This document shows, piece after piece, positions 45,017 to 53,831 of a stretch of DNA of 64,000 nucleotides (the first letter of the stretch is position 1; every line of letters starts with the position of its first letter). The translations under genes and the position numbers were made by a program. Source of the DNA: Mycolicibacterium iranicum (GTDB taxonomy: Bacteria > Actinomycetota > Actinomycetes > Mycobacteriales > Mycobacteriaceae); NCBI RefSeq assembly GCF_002101705.1, contig NZ_LQPC01000028.1:186001-250000 (forward strand), in the 5' to 3' direction. The notes beneath the pieces were generated by a model. That model saw only the letters and a program-made list of their open reading frames with translations, ran no database searches and was not told where the DNA came from.

Positions 45017-46596
45017 CCACCGCAGCGAACGACGCACCGGCCGAACACGTCTCGGTTGTCGTCGTCGGTGGCGGGCCCACCGGGATCACGGCCGCGACTC
45101 TGCTTGCCCAGTACGGCGTGGATACCCTTGTGCTCGACCGGTGGCACGGGGTGTATCCGCAGCCGCGCGCCGTCCACCTCGACGACGAGGTATATCGCAT
45201 CCTGGCCCGACTCGGCGTTGCCCACGAGTTCGCCGTCATCTCCCGCCCCGCTCGCGGGCTGCGGCTCGTCGACCGCGCCATGACGGTGCTATCGCAGTTC
45301 GACCGCGATACGCGGCTGACACGCAACGGCTTTCCGGCGGCCAGCATGTTCGATCAGCCGGAACTGGAAGAACTTTTGCGCGCCAACATGACCCGATACC
45401 CGCACGCGCGCCTGCGCGGCGACACCGAGGTGCTCGGGGTGACCCCGCCGTCGGGTACACGACCGCTGCGCCTGCGGGTTCGCGACCGCTGCGGTGACCA
45501 GGAGTCGGTGATCACCGCGGACTACGTGCTGGGTTGCGACGGCGCCAACAGCATGGTGCGCGCGGCGATCGGGGCGTCCATGCGCAGCCTGAAGTTCGAT
45601 CAGCGATGGCTGGTGATCGACATCGAGACCGAGGCCGACCTGCGCCAGTGGGAGGGTGTGCATCAGCTCTGCGATGATCACAGGGCAGGCACCTACATGC
45701 GGATCGGCCCGACCCGCTACCGCTGGGAGTTCCGGCTCCTCGAGCGGGAGTCGGCCGACGACTACGCCACCCTGCCCGCCCTGCGACCGCTGATCGCTCC
45801 CTGGACTCGGAATGTCGTCGACGCCGAACTGCAAGTGATCCGTGTCGCCGAGTACACCTTTCGCGCTCAGCTGGCCGACCAATGGCAGCGTGGCAACATC
45901 TTCCTGCTCGGTGACGCCGCCCATCTCACACCACCGTTCATCGGGCAGGGGATGGGCGCCGGTCTGCGCGACGCGATGAACCTGGCCTGGAAGGTCGCCG
46001 GTGTGCACCGGGGCGATCTGCCGCCGGGGGCCCTGGACAGTTACCAGGCTGAGCGTCGCCCGCACGCCCGCCACATGATTCTCATGGCGCGCAACATCGG
46101 GCGCGCGATGACCTCCGGTGGTCGCATCGGTGCGCTCGCACGGGCTCTCGTGCTGACGCGGCTACACGTGGTACCGGGGCTGAGAGCCAAGCTCACCGAT
46201 TCGCAGACTCCGTCGCTTCGGTCCTCGTCACTTGTCCGACGTACCCTGCGTACTCGTGGCGTCGCCGGAGCGCTGTGCCCGAATGCTCTGCTGGAGGCCA
46301 ACACTCGCCTCGATGACGAACTGGGCTACGGATTCGGCCTGATCACCAGCGTCCCCCTAACCCCATCCCAGCGGCAGATGGTCACGGTCCGTGGGGCACG
46401 ACCGGTCCTCGCCGGGGCGGGGTCGGAACTGGGCCGCTGGCTCGACCGCCATCGTGTTGCCGCGGCGGTGGTCAGGCCCGACCGAACCGTGCTGGCCGCG
46501 GGCCGTGACGTCAGCGCGGTGTGCCGGGCCCTTCCCGTGTACACGCTCGATCACTCGACCGCGCCAACGAGCGCGGCCCAGCCCGTGAAGGATTGA
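45013..46596 (+). CDS. FAD-dependent aromatic hydroxylase (MhpA-like)
   Basis: A 527-residue class A flavoprotein monooxygenase. Dinucleotide motif VVVVGGGPTGITAATLLAQYG, the DG motif VLGCDGANSMVRAAIG and the second FAD motif FLLGDAAHLTPPFIGQGMGAGLRDAMNLAWK are intact. The C-terminal thioredoxin-like domain (about 425-520) is typical of MhpA/PheA-type phenol hydroxylases. It would hydroxylate a phenolic acid to the catechol-type substrate of the dioxygenase. Overlaps the ligase gene by 4 nt. Confidence 0.92.
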   Translation: MTTAANDAPAEHVSVVVVGGGPTGITAATLLAQYGVDTLVLDRWHGVYPQPRAVHLDDEVYRILARLGVAHEFAVISRPARGLRLVDRAMTVLSQFDRDTRLTRNGFPAASMFDQPELEELLRANMTRYPHARLRGDTEVLGVTPPSGTRPLRLRVRDRCGDQESVITADYVLGCDGANSMVRAAIGASMRSLKFDQRWLVIDIETEADLRQWEGVHQLCDDHRAGTYMRIGPTRYRWEFRLLERESADDYATLPALRPLIAPWTRNVVDAELQVIRVAEYTFRAQLADQWQRGNIFLLGDAAHLTPPFIGQGMGAGLRDAMNLAWKVAGVHRGDLPPGALDSYQAERRPHARHMILMARNIGRAMTSGGRIGALARALVLTRLHVVPGLRAKLTDSQTPSLRSSSLVRRTLRTRGVAGALCPNALLEANTRLDDELGYGFGLITSVPLTPSQRQMVTVRGARPVLAGAGSELGRWLDRHRVAAAVVRPDRTVLAAGRDVSAVCRALPVYTLDHSTAPTSAAQPVKD

Positions 46597-46600
46597 CCAC

Positions 46601-47791
46601 GTGCTCCGTCATCTCACGGCGCTACCGGTGTACCGTCGCGACATCTACACGCGCGCAGCGCTCCTCAAACCACACCCGCACTACCGGGCACTGCGCGAAC
46701 TGGGGCCGGTGGTGTGGTTGCCCCGGCACCGCCTCTACGCCCTGCCCCGCTACGCCGAGTGCAAGGAGACGCTGCGGGACGACGGCCGGTTCGTGTCCGG
46801 CCACGGGGTAGCCGCCAATCCGATCGCCAACCGGCTGTCGCGCGGCACCACCCTCAGCAGCGACGGCGCCGACCATGAGCGGCGGCGCAAGCTGGTCGCG
46901 CACCGGCTGATGCCGCGAGCCTTGCGCACGGTGGGCGACGATGTCGGCGCACAGGCTCGCAGTCTCGTCGACGAAGCCGTACGCGGGGGAACTGTCGACG
47001 CGGTGTCCGACCTGGCCACTGCCCTTCCGATGGCCGTCGTCCCGGATCTCGTGGGGTGGCCTCGCGATGAGCGTCACCACTTACTCCACTGGGCTGCAGC
47101 GACATTCGATATTCTCGGTCCGGCGAACTGGCGTGCGCTCACAGCGGCCCCCCGCAGTCTGCACATGCTGCGCTTCGCTCGACGGCTGGTGCGTGACCGC
47201 AACGTGCTGCCGGGAAGCATGGCGGAGGAACTGCTCACCGCCGTCGACGACGGCACCCTGGCCGTCGAGGAGGTGCCGCCCCTGCTCATCGACTACATCG
47301 CCCCGTCGCTCGATACGACCATCAGCGCCATCTCGAGTGCCCTGCTTCTGTTCGCCCGCCATCCCGAACAGTGGCAGCTGCTCAGAGAAGATCCCTCGTT
47401 GCTGCCCAACGCCGTCAACGAGGTCGTGCGGTTTGAGTCACCGCTACGTTCCTTCACTCGAAAGCTGCTGCACGAGAGCACTATCGGTGATGTACAGCTT
47501 CCCGCTGGTGCGCGCGTGCTGGTGATGTATGCCTCTGCCAACCGCGACGAACGTGAATGGGACGCTCCCGACATCTTCGACATCCGCAAAAGTGCGGGAC
47601 GCCACGTCGGGTTCGGCAGTGGCGCGCACGCCTGCGCCGGCCAGGGCCTCGCGCGAATGGAAACCACCGCCATGCTGCAGGCTCTCATCGAGCGCGTCGA
47701 CCGCATCGAGATCGCCGCAGAGCCGAAATGGGCCGTCAACAACATCATTCACCGCCTCGAGCACCTCCCGGTCCGGCTCATCCCGGCTTAG
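46601..47791 (+). CDS. Cytochrome P450, CYP199-like
   Basis: A 396-residue soluble P450. The heme-thiolate motif is FGSGAHACAGQGLAR (Cys345), the K-helix motif NEVVRFESP has Glu-x-x-Arg, and the I-helix reads IAPSLDTTISAI. The run RFESPLRSF, then YASANRDEREWDAPDIFDI, resembles CYP199A enzymes that O-demethylate para-methoxybenzoate, judged from memory of that family. It has the typical class I layout needing separate ferredoxin and reductase, neither of which is nearby. GTG 46601 is 4 nt after the flavin hydroxylase. Confidence 0.9.
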   Translation: MLRHLTALPVYRRDIYTRAALLKPHPHYRALRELGPVVWLPRHRLYALPRYAECKETLRDDGRFVSGHGVAANPIANRLSRGTTLSSDGADHERRRKLVAHRLMPRALRTVGDDVGAQARSLVDEAVRGGTVDAVSDLATALPMAVVPDLVGWPRDERHHLLHWAAATFDILGPANWRALTAAPRSLHMLRFARRLVRDRNVLPGSMAEELLTAVDDGTLAVEEVPPLLIDYIAPSLDTTISAISSALLLFARHPEQWQLLREDPSLLPNAVNEVVRFESPLRSFTRKLLHESTIGDVQLPAGARVLVMYASANRDEREWDAPDIFDIRKSAGRHVGFGSGAHACAGQGLARMETTAMLQALIERVDRIEIAAEPKWAVNNIIHRLEHLPVRLIPA

Positions 47792-47796
47792 CGCGA

Positions 47797-48723
47797 CTAG
47801 GGCGCAGTACGCGGGGGTCCACTTGCTCGCGTCATCCACCAGACACCCGCGGTGATGAGGAGCAGAACTCCGCCGGGGATGAGATTCGCCGGTGAGCCGA
47901 CCGCCTGTGAACGGTTGTTCAGCTCTGCTCCCAGGTCGATGTGCAGGGTCGTCGCAAGCAGGATGTTCAGGTTGTAGACGCTATGGAGGACAACAGCCAT
48001 CTCTAGCCCGCCCGTGCGCCAGGTGAGAACCGCCATCGTGCCGAAAAGGACGAGGTAGGACGTCAGCAGATAGGGATCCAGTGTCCCGTGCATCAGCGAA
48101 AAGACCACGGTGGTAGTGACGATCCCGCAGATCAGTCCGACATGGGTGTTGCGAGCCCATGAGCCGACCACTCGGAACATCAGTCCGCGAAAGCCGTACT
48201 CCTCACCCGCGGCCGCGAGCGGCGTCACGAGGAGGCCGCTCAGAAACAGGGCGACGAGATCCACGGTCGTCCAGTCGGTCGTCGCGCTGTCCTGCAGGGC
48301 GACGGCTGCGTTGGCGATCAGGACCGGCGGTCCGAACAGCAGCAGCGTCTTGCCCAACACGCCGAATCGGAAGCGTCCGGCTACAGAGGACAGCGACCCG
48401 GCGGGCACTCCATAGATCAGGCGCTGCAGCAGCATGCAGTACGGGATCAGCGCGGCCAGCGACAGCGAGCCGGCGATATGGCGTAGCGGGGTGAATTCCT
48501 CTGTGCGGCCGAGGACATGCCTGTCGATTACGACGGAGAGCTCGGTGAACAGAATGCCGAAGCCGACGAACCCGCTGAAGAGCAGGGCGATCGTCAGGAT
48601 TCCACGCCACACGCCGCGACGGGAGCCCGCGAAGGCGCGGTGATACTCGGCGCCCGCGCGGGTTTCTTCGGCCGAACTGCGCGGTTCGTCGCGCAGCAGC
48701 CACGGTCGGTCGATCACGGTCAT
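47797..48723 (-). CDS. CPBP-family intramembrane protease-like protein
   Basis: A 308-residue membrane protein with about eight hydrophobic segments. The CPBP (CAAX-protease and bacteriocin-processing) motifs are present: EEYGFRGLMFR, the His in VVFSLMHGTLDP and HSVYNLNIL. Bacterial members cleave or bind membrane peptides and some give bacteriocin immunity. Diverges from a TetR regulator across a duplicated operator. Convergent with the P450 gene and unrelated to that operon. Confidence 0.88.
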   Translation of the reverse strand: MTVIDRPWLLRDEPRSSAEETRAGAEYHRAFAGSRRGVWRGILTIALLFSGFVGFGILFTELSVVIDRHVLGRTEEFTPLRHIAGSLSLAALIPYCMLLQRLIYGVPAGSLSSVAGRFRFGVLGKTLLLFGPPVLIANAAVALQDSATTDWTTVDLVALFLSGLLVTPLAAAGEEYGFRGLMFRVVGSWARNTHVGLICGIVTTTVVFSLMHGTLDPYLLTSYLVLFGTMAVLTWRTGGLEMAVVLHSVYNLNILLATTLHIDLGAELNNRSQAVGSPANLIPGGVLLLITAGVWWMTRASGPPRTAP

Positions 48724-48760
48724 GGATGCACTTTCTGGTTCGGAGATCGCAATGAGAGGA

Positions 48761-48812
48761 CTAGCACACTGTGATAGTCGGGGTTCGTGCCGACGCTAGC
48801 ACACTGTGATAG
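48761..48812. promoter_or_regulatory. Exactly duplicated palindromic operator
   Basis: CTAGCACACTGTGATAG occurs twice without mismatch (48761-48777 and 48796-48812), 35 bp apart. Each copy is itself a near-perfect palindrome (CTAxCACA-x-TGTGxTAG). The pair lies between the divergent CPBP-protease and TetR genes. Co-regulation and autoregulation by the TetR protein at 48838 are very likely. Confidence 0.8.
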
Positions 48813-48837
48813 AAAGTCTGGGGGAGGTGAGTCGGGC

Positions 48838-49437
48838 ATGACTGCATCGCAGGAGTTGGACACCCGGAGCAAGATCCTCATCGCCGCGGCGACAATGCTG
48901 GGCGAGGATCCGACTGCCAGGCTCAGTGTTCGCGCGGTGGCGGCGCGCGCCGGGGTCAGCACCGGATCACTTCGGCACTTCTTCCCGACTCAACAGGCAT
49001 TGATCGACACGGTGGTAGCCGGGATGCAGACGCTCGACCTCCCCGAAGATCCGATGGCCGATACCTCACGAGGTCCCGCCGAACGCCTCCAGGCGTGCCT
49101 GCACATGCTTCTCGCGGCGGTGGGCGCGGGCGAGGAAGCGCGCCGGCATTGGACGGCGCTCCACAACGCCTACGTCGCTTCCCCGCCGCCCGAAGATTCG
49201 ACCCACGTGTTCTTGGCGCTGGAGCGCCTGGCGGTCGATCGTGTGCAGCGCTGGCTGTTCGCCCTACAGGAGGAGGGGGTACTCGGCGCCGGCGACCTCG
49301 AGGCGCCCGCGCGCTTCCTGCTCACCGTGGTCAACGGGCTGGCTTTCGAGCGCGCGCTTCCCGGCGCCTGCGCCCGAATCGGTTTCGAGGCGAACACGCT
49401 GAAAACTGCGGTGTCTGCGGTGTTGTCGGACAGCTGA
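48838..49437 (+). CDS. TetR-family regulator
   Basis: A 199-residue regulator with helix-turn-helix (LSVRAVAARAGVSTGSLRHFFPTQQALI, about 28-60) and a TetR_C-type ligand domain. ATG 48838 follows GGGGGAGGTGA and gives the usual short arm. It diverges from the CPBP-protease gene, with two identical operators between. Confidence 0.92.
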   Translation: MTASQELDTRSKILIAAATMLGEDPTARLSVRAVAARAGVSTGSLRHFFPTQQALIDTVVAGMQTLDLPEDPMADTSRGPAERLQACLHMLLAAVGAGEEARRHWTALHNAYVASPPPEDSTHVFLALERLAVDRVQRWLFALQEEGVLGAGDLEAPARFLLTVVNGLAFERALPGACARIGFEANTLKTAVSAVLSDS

Positions 49438-49448
49438 GAGTGAGTCGC

Positions 49449-50273
49449 TCACCCGAGAACAGGTGTGCGCCCCGCGGTCAGGGCGTCGAGGCGGTCCTGC
49501 ATCGCACGACGAACACGGTCGGCGAGATCTTCGGGGGACTCAGTCGCATCGGGCACTATCGCCGGCATCACCGCGGTGACGAGCTTGGTGGGCAGTGGAA
49601 TGTAGGGCAGCAGGCCGACCACGCCGAAGTTCACGCCCCAGGGGATCGACACGCTGAGCGGAAGAGCTTTGACGCGCAACAACTTCGGTAAGCGAAGCGC
49701 TCGAGCGGCGGCCTGGCCGTCGCTGAGCACCAGCAGCGATTCACCTGCCCCTGCTGTCACCACCGGCACGATCGGAACGTGGTGCTCCTGTGCCAGACGC
49801 GCGAATCCCGAGCCGTGAAACTTGATCGTGTTCCGGTCCCGCCACGACTTTCCGGCATCGACGTCGCCACCCGGAAAGACGAGAACATGGTGGCCGGCGT
49901 CAAAAGCCTCGTCCGCTGCCTCCCGGCTGCCCGGGGTGCCGCCGAAACGTTCGACCACCGAACCGACGCCGAGGGTCCATGCGATCTGATGCACCATCGC
50001 GGTGGTGGGCCGCGTGACGCCCGCGGCTTGCCGCGCTGCCACGAATGCCCCGACATTGAGATCGATGACTCCACCGAAACCGTGGTTGCACACGAAGAGC
50101 ACGGGCCTGTCGGGCACCGCAGAGTCGATGCGAACCTCATGCCGGTGGTACACCCGCAGGTAGGTCTGAAGTGCCGCGGACACCCAACCGGGCGGCGCGA
50201 TATCAGGCTGCTCCGTCACGCCGGAAGGCAATCGTCGTCGCGGCGGCATACGTGCACGGCGGTACGCATGCAA
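49449..50273 (-). CDS. PlsC-like acyltransferase
   Basis: A 274-residue lysophospholipid/diacylglycerol acyltransferase-fold protein. The HX4D-type motif appears as CNHGFGGVIDLNVGAF, the substrate motif as VLVFPGGDVDAGKS, and IPIVPVVTAGAGES follows. It would transfer fatty acyl groups to a glycerolipid or other acceptor at the membrane. ATG 50273 has GGAGGGAG at good spacing. It diverges from the aldo/keto reductase at 50372. Confidence 0.85.
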   Translation of the reverse strand: MHAYRRARMPPRRRLPSGVTEQPDIAPPGWVSAALQTYLRVYHRHEVRIDSAVPDRPVLFVCNHGFGGVIDLNVGAFVAARQAAGVTRPTTAMVHQIAWTLGVGSVVERFGGTPGSREAADEAFDAGHHVLVFPGGDVDAGKSWRDRNTIKFHGSGFARLAQEHHVPIVPVVTAGAGESLLVLSDGQAAARALRLPKLLRVKALPLSVSIPWGVNFGVVGLLPYIPLPTKLVTAVMPAIVPDATESPEDLADRVRRAMQDRLDALTAGRTPVLG

Positions 50274-50371
50274 ACTCCCTCCGGCCCAAGTGTGCGAACG
50301 CTATCAAAGCCCGCAACCAGGGTGCAGTACACCCAGGTTGAGCGCTTCTGGCGTGGCTAGCCTTTTCAGTC

Positions 50372-51340
<969 letters not shown>

Positions 51341-51350
51341 GTTAGGTGCC

Positions 51351-51989
51351 TCAGAAGACGGCGTCGATTGCGCTCACGGTGATCTCGAACGAGCCCTGCT
51401 GCTTGTCGAGAATGTAGAGCGAAACCTGGTTGATGGTCGACGGGTCCAGCGTCGCCGGGGCATTCGGTTCGGGATCGAGACGCTGGCCGACCGGTTCGAA
51501 CCCGGACACAGGCAAGTCGTAACTGCGCCCCACACCAGGCTCGGTGGCGAACCGCTGTATGTAGGACCACGACTGCCCGGCCTCGCCCACCTTCAACAGG
51601 TAGGTCTTCCCGTCGCCCGATGCGCTTACCCGCAGGGCGTCGGCACCCGTTGCCCTGCGGCCGATCTCGGGATTTTGAGGTCCCCGCGCTGAGGCAAACC
51701 CGCCATTGTTCTCCAGCGAGATGGTGCCGGAGAATACGAGGCCGCCCTTGGCGAACCTGATCCTGGAGGTGGATTTGCCGCCCATCACAGGATCGTTGAT
51801 CGTGGTCCAACGTGCCACCTCGTCGGCGTTGCGGAGGTCGACGAGAAGGAGGTCCGAGGCGCCCGCGGTGGTGCTCGGCGGGCTCGTCGTCATGTCGGCG
51901 TCAGCCGGCTGCCCTATGCTCCCGCACGACACCGCTATCAGCGCTGAGCAGGCGAACGCCAGCCCCATACGGATCCTCGGCATCAGCAC
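51351..51989 (-). CDS. CIA30-domain lipoprotein
   Basis: A 212-residue lipoprotein (lipobox IAVSC, Cys22). The mature part matches the CIA30 fold (complex I intermediate-associated protein 30): DEVARWTTINDPVMGGKSTSRI, FSGTISLENNGGFASARGP, and PGVGRSYDLPVSGFEPVGQ. Such bacterial proteins resemble carbohydrate-binding jelly rolls and their function is unknown. It overlaps the end of the upstream DUF4174 gene by 7 nt, so the two are probably co-expressed at the cell envelope. Confidence 0.85.
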   Translation of the reverse strand: MLMPRIRMGLAFACSALIAVSCGSIGQPADADMTTSPPSTTAGASDLLLVDLRNADEVARWTTINDPVMGGKSTSRIRFAKGGLVFSGTISLENNGGFASARGPQNPEIGRRATGADALRVSASGDGKTYLLKVGEAGQSWSYIQRFATEPGVGRSYDLPVSGFEPVGQRLDPEPNAPATLDPSTINQVSLYILDKQQGSFEITVSAIDAVF

Positions 51990-52444
51990 TGGCTCGAATC
52001 TGATTGCGCCTCGCGGGCTCGCATCGGCATTCCGTCGACAACGGCGTAGAACGTCTGCAGGTCCGGTACGTCGTCGACGCGAAACTTCTCGCCACCGTCT
52101 TTGCCGATCAGCACCACCGTGAATCCGTCGCGGCCCACGCCGTACGCATCCGCGAGTCGCTGCGGCTCACCGGTTTCCATCGGTCGCCCATCAAAGGTGC
52201 CGGAACCGTCGGCCAGGATTACGCCCGCCACCATCTCACGCCCGACGAAGTCGCATCGGGTGGCCTCGATCCGGTTCAGCGTCTCGACAAGGCGCGGGTC
52301 ACTCGACGTCGGCGCGAACACGAGCAATGGTCGGCTTTCCCACAGGAAGTCGTCGAGGTCGGCGGCCGAAGCAGGCGTTGATCCCAGCACAGAGCTGACC
52401 ACCAACGCCGCCAGGACGAACGTCGACCGGACCAGCGTGCGCAT
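51983..52444 (-). CDS. Secreted DUF4174 protein
   Basis: A 153-residue exported protein with signal peptide MRTLVRSTFVLAALVVSSVL (cleavage after ASA). The mature part fits DUF4174: LDDFLWESRPLLVFAPTSSDPRL, VVLIGKDGGEKFR and a thioredoxin-like arrangement without a CxxC pair. ATG 52444 gives a better signal peptide than the ATG nine codons upstream. Partner of the CIA30 lipoprotein downstream. Confidence 0.82.
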   Translation of the reverse strand: MRTLVRSTFVLAALVVSSVLGSTPASAADLDDFLWESRPLLVFAPTSSDPRLVETLNRIEATRCDFVGREMVAGVILADGSGTFDGRPMETGEPQRLADAYGVGRDGFTVVLIGKDGGEKFRVDDVPDLQTFYAVVDGMPMRAREAQSDSSQC

Positions 52445-52504
52445 GCTTGACACGCGGTGGGTAGTACCCATTCACACCCTGCCCGAATCGTCGCCGAAGA
52501 CCCG

Positions 52505-53587
52505 TCAGACCTTCTCAGCCTCGACGAGATCGTGGGGGACGACCGAGAATCGGCGACCGGTGGGCCGCAGACCCACTCTGGTGAACAGAGCGGCCAGTTC
52601 GTTCTCCGAGCGCAGCCGTCCTCCGTCGCGCTGGGTCAGCGTGTGGAGGTCGAGCAGCGGCGAATACGGATTGGGGCAATTGCGGGGCTGGAGGTATTCG
52701 ATGACCACCAGCTTGCTTCCCCGGGGCATGGCCTTCGCCACAGCTCCGAGCACGGCCACACAGCGCTCGTCGTCCCAGTCGTGAAGGACATCCTTGAGCA
52801 GATACACATCGGCTTCCACATCGAGGGAGCCGAGGATATCCCCCTCCACTGTCTCGACGCGGTCGGCGACACCGCGCTCGCGAAGCAAACGCGCAGCCTC
52901 GGCGAGCATGGCCGGACTGTCGACGAGAACTCCCCGAACGCGGGCCGTCGTCACGACCACCGACAACAGCGTGCCGATGCCACCGGCGACATCGCACACC
53001 ACGGCCCCGTCCGGCCAGGGGTAGGCGCGAGCGATCGCGCGGGCGCTGATCTCGGTGGCCTGTCGCATCGTCGCCGCGAAGATCTGGCCCTCGCCGGGAT
53101 GAGCGGCATACCAATCCCACACCGACATTCCGTGCACGGCGGCGAACGAACTGTTGCCGCTGCGGACGCTGTCGGCGAGCCCACTCCAGGCGTCGACGGT
53201 CGACCGCATGCCCTTGTACCGCATCCACGCACGAAGCGAGGCGGGGTGATCGGTGCGCAGCACGGCGCCCGTGCGCGTCAATGTCACCGCCCCGCTGCGG
53301 CGGTCCATGGAACAGAGACCGCAGGCCACGGCTCCTCGCAGCAGCCGATGAGTGGTGTCCGGATCGCTGTCGACACGGGCGGCGATCTGTTGCGCCGTCA
53401 TCGGGCCGTCGGCGAGGACGTCGGCGATCCCCAGTTCAGCGATGGTGGCGGCGACCTGCACGGCACCAACGCCCTCACCCAGATCGAGTAGCGCTATCTG
53501 GGGCGGCACCAGGCGGTCGGCGAACTGCTTGAGCTTGCGCCGCAGCGCCAGCGTGGCCAGAACCACGGGGAGGGGCGTCGATGGCAT
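52505..53587 (-). CDS. SAM-dependent O-methyltransferase (COMT-like)
   Basis: A 360-residue methyltransferase of the plant-COMT/hydroxyindole group. An N-terminal dimerisation winged helix (GIADVLADGPMTAQQIAARVD) precedes the SAM domain with VVCDVAGGIGTLLSVVV and the catalytic-His motif YLLKDVLHDWDDERC. It would methylate a phenolic hydroxyl of a small molecule. Not in an evident biosynthetic cluster. Confidence 0.92.
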   Translation of the reverse strand: MPSTPLPVVLATLALRRKLKQFADRLVPPQIALLDLGEGVGAVQVAATIAELGIADVLADGPMTAQQIAARVDSDPDTTHRLLRGAVACGLCSMDRRSGAVTLTRTGAVLRTDHPASLRAWMRYKGMRSTVDAWSGLADSVRSGNSSFAAVHGMSVWDWYAAHPGEGQIFAATMRQATEISARAIARAYPWPDGAVVCDVAGGIGTLLSVVVTTARVRGVLVDSPAMLAEAARLLRERGVADRVETVEGDILGSLDVEADVYLLKDVLHDWDDERCVAVLGAVAKAMPRGSKLVVIEYLQPRNCPNPYSPLLDLHTLTQRDGGRLRSENELAALFTRVGLRPTGRRFSVVPHDLVEAEKV

Positions 53588-53657
53588 CCGTGCAGGCTAA
53601 CCGCTGAGACGGCGAACCGACGCGACCTGTCGGTGGGCGGGGTTAGCGTAGGTAGGT

Positions 53658-53722
53658 CAGGGCCCCCGATGAACCCTGGGAGCGGGGGATGCTTGTTCTC
53701 AACATCCGCATCGGGGGCCCTG
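53658..53722. repeat. Long hairpin of unknown function
   Basis: CAGGGCCCCCGATG (53658-53671) pairs perfectly with CATCGGGGGCCCTG (53709-53722), a 14-bp stem. The 37-nt loop contains a second pairing, GGATG (53687-53691) with CATCC (53703-53707), extendable by TTG/CAA with a bulge. It lies downstream of the GGDEF gene and 70 bases upstream of the methyltransferase, both on the minus strand. It could be a terminator, a 5'-leader structure or a small RNA; there is no T-run. Confidence 0.6.
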
Positions 53723-53831
53723 CCTGGGGCGGCTGCCAGTCGAATCGTCCGTGTAAACGGACAGTGCAGCCGAACCCAGAACCCTCTGTTCCCCGATTTG
53801 TCGATGATCAATACATCGTGTTGGGGGGCAT

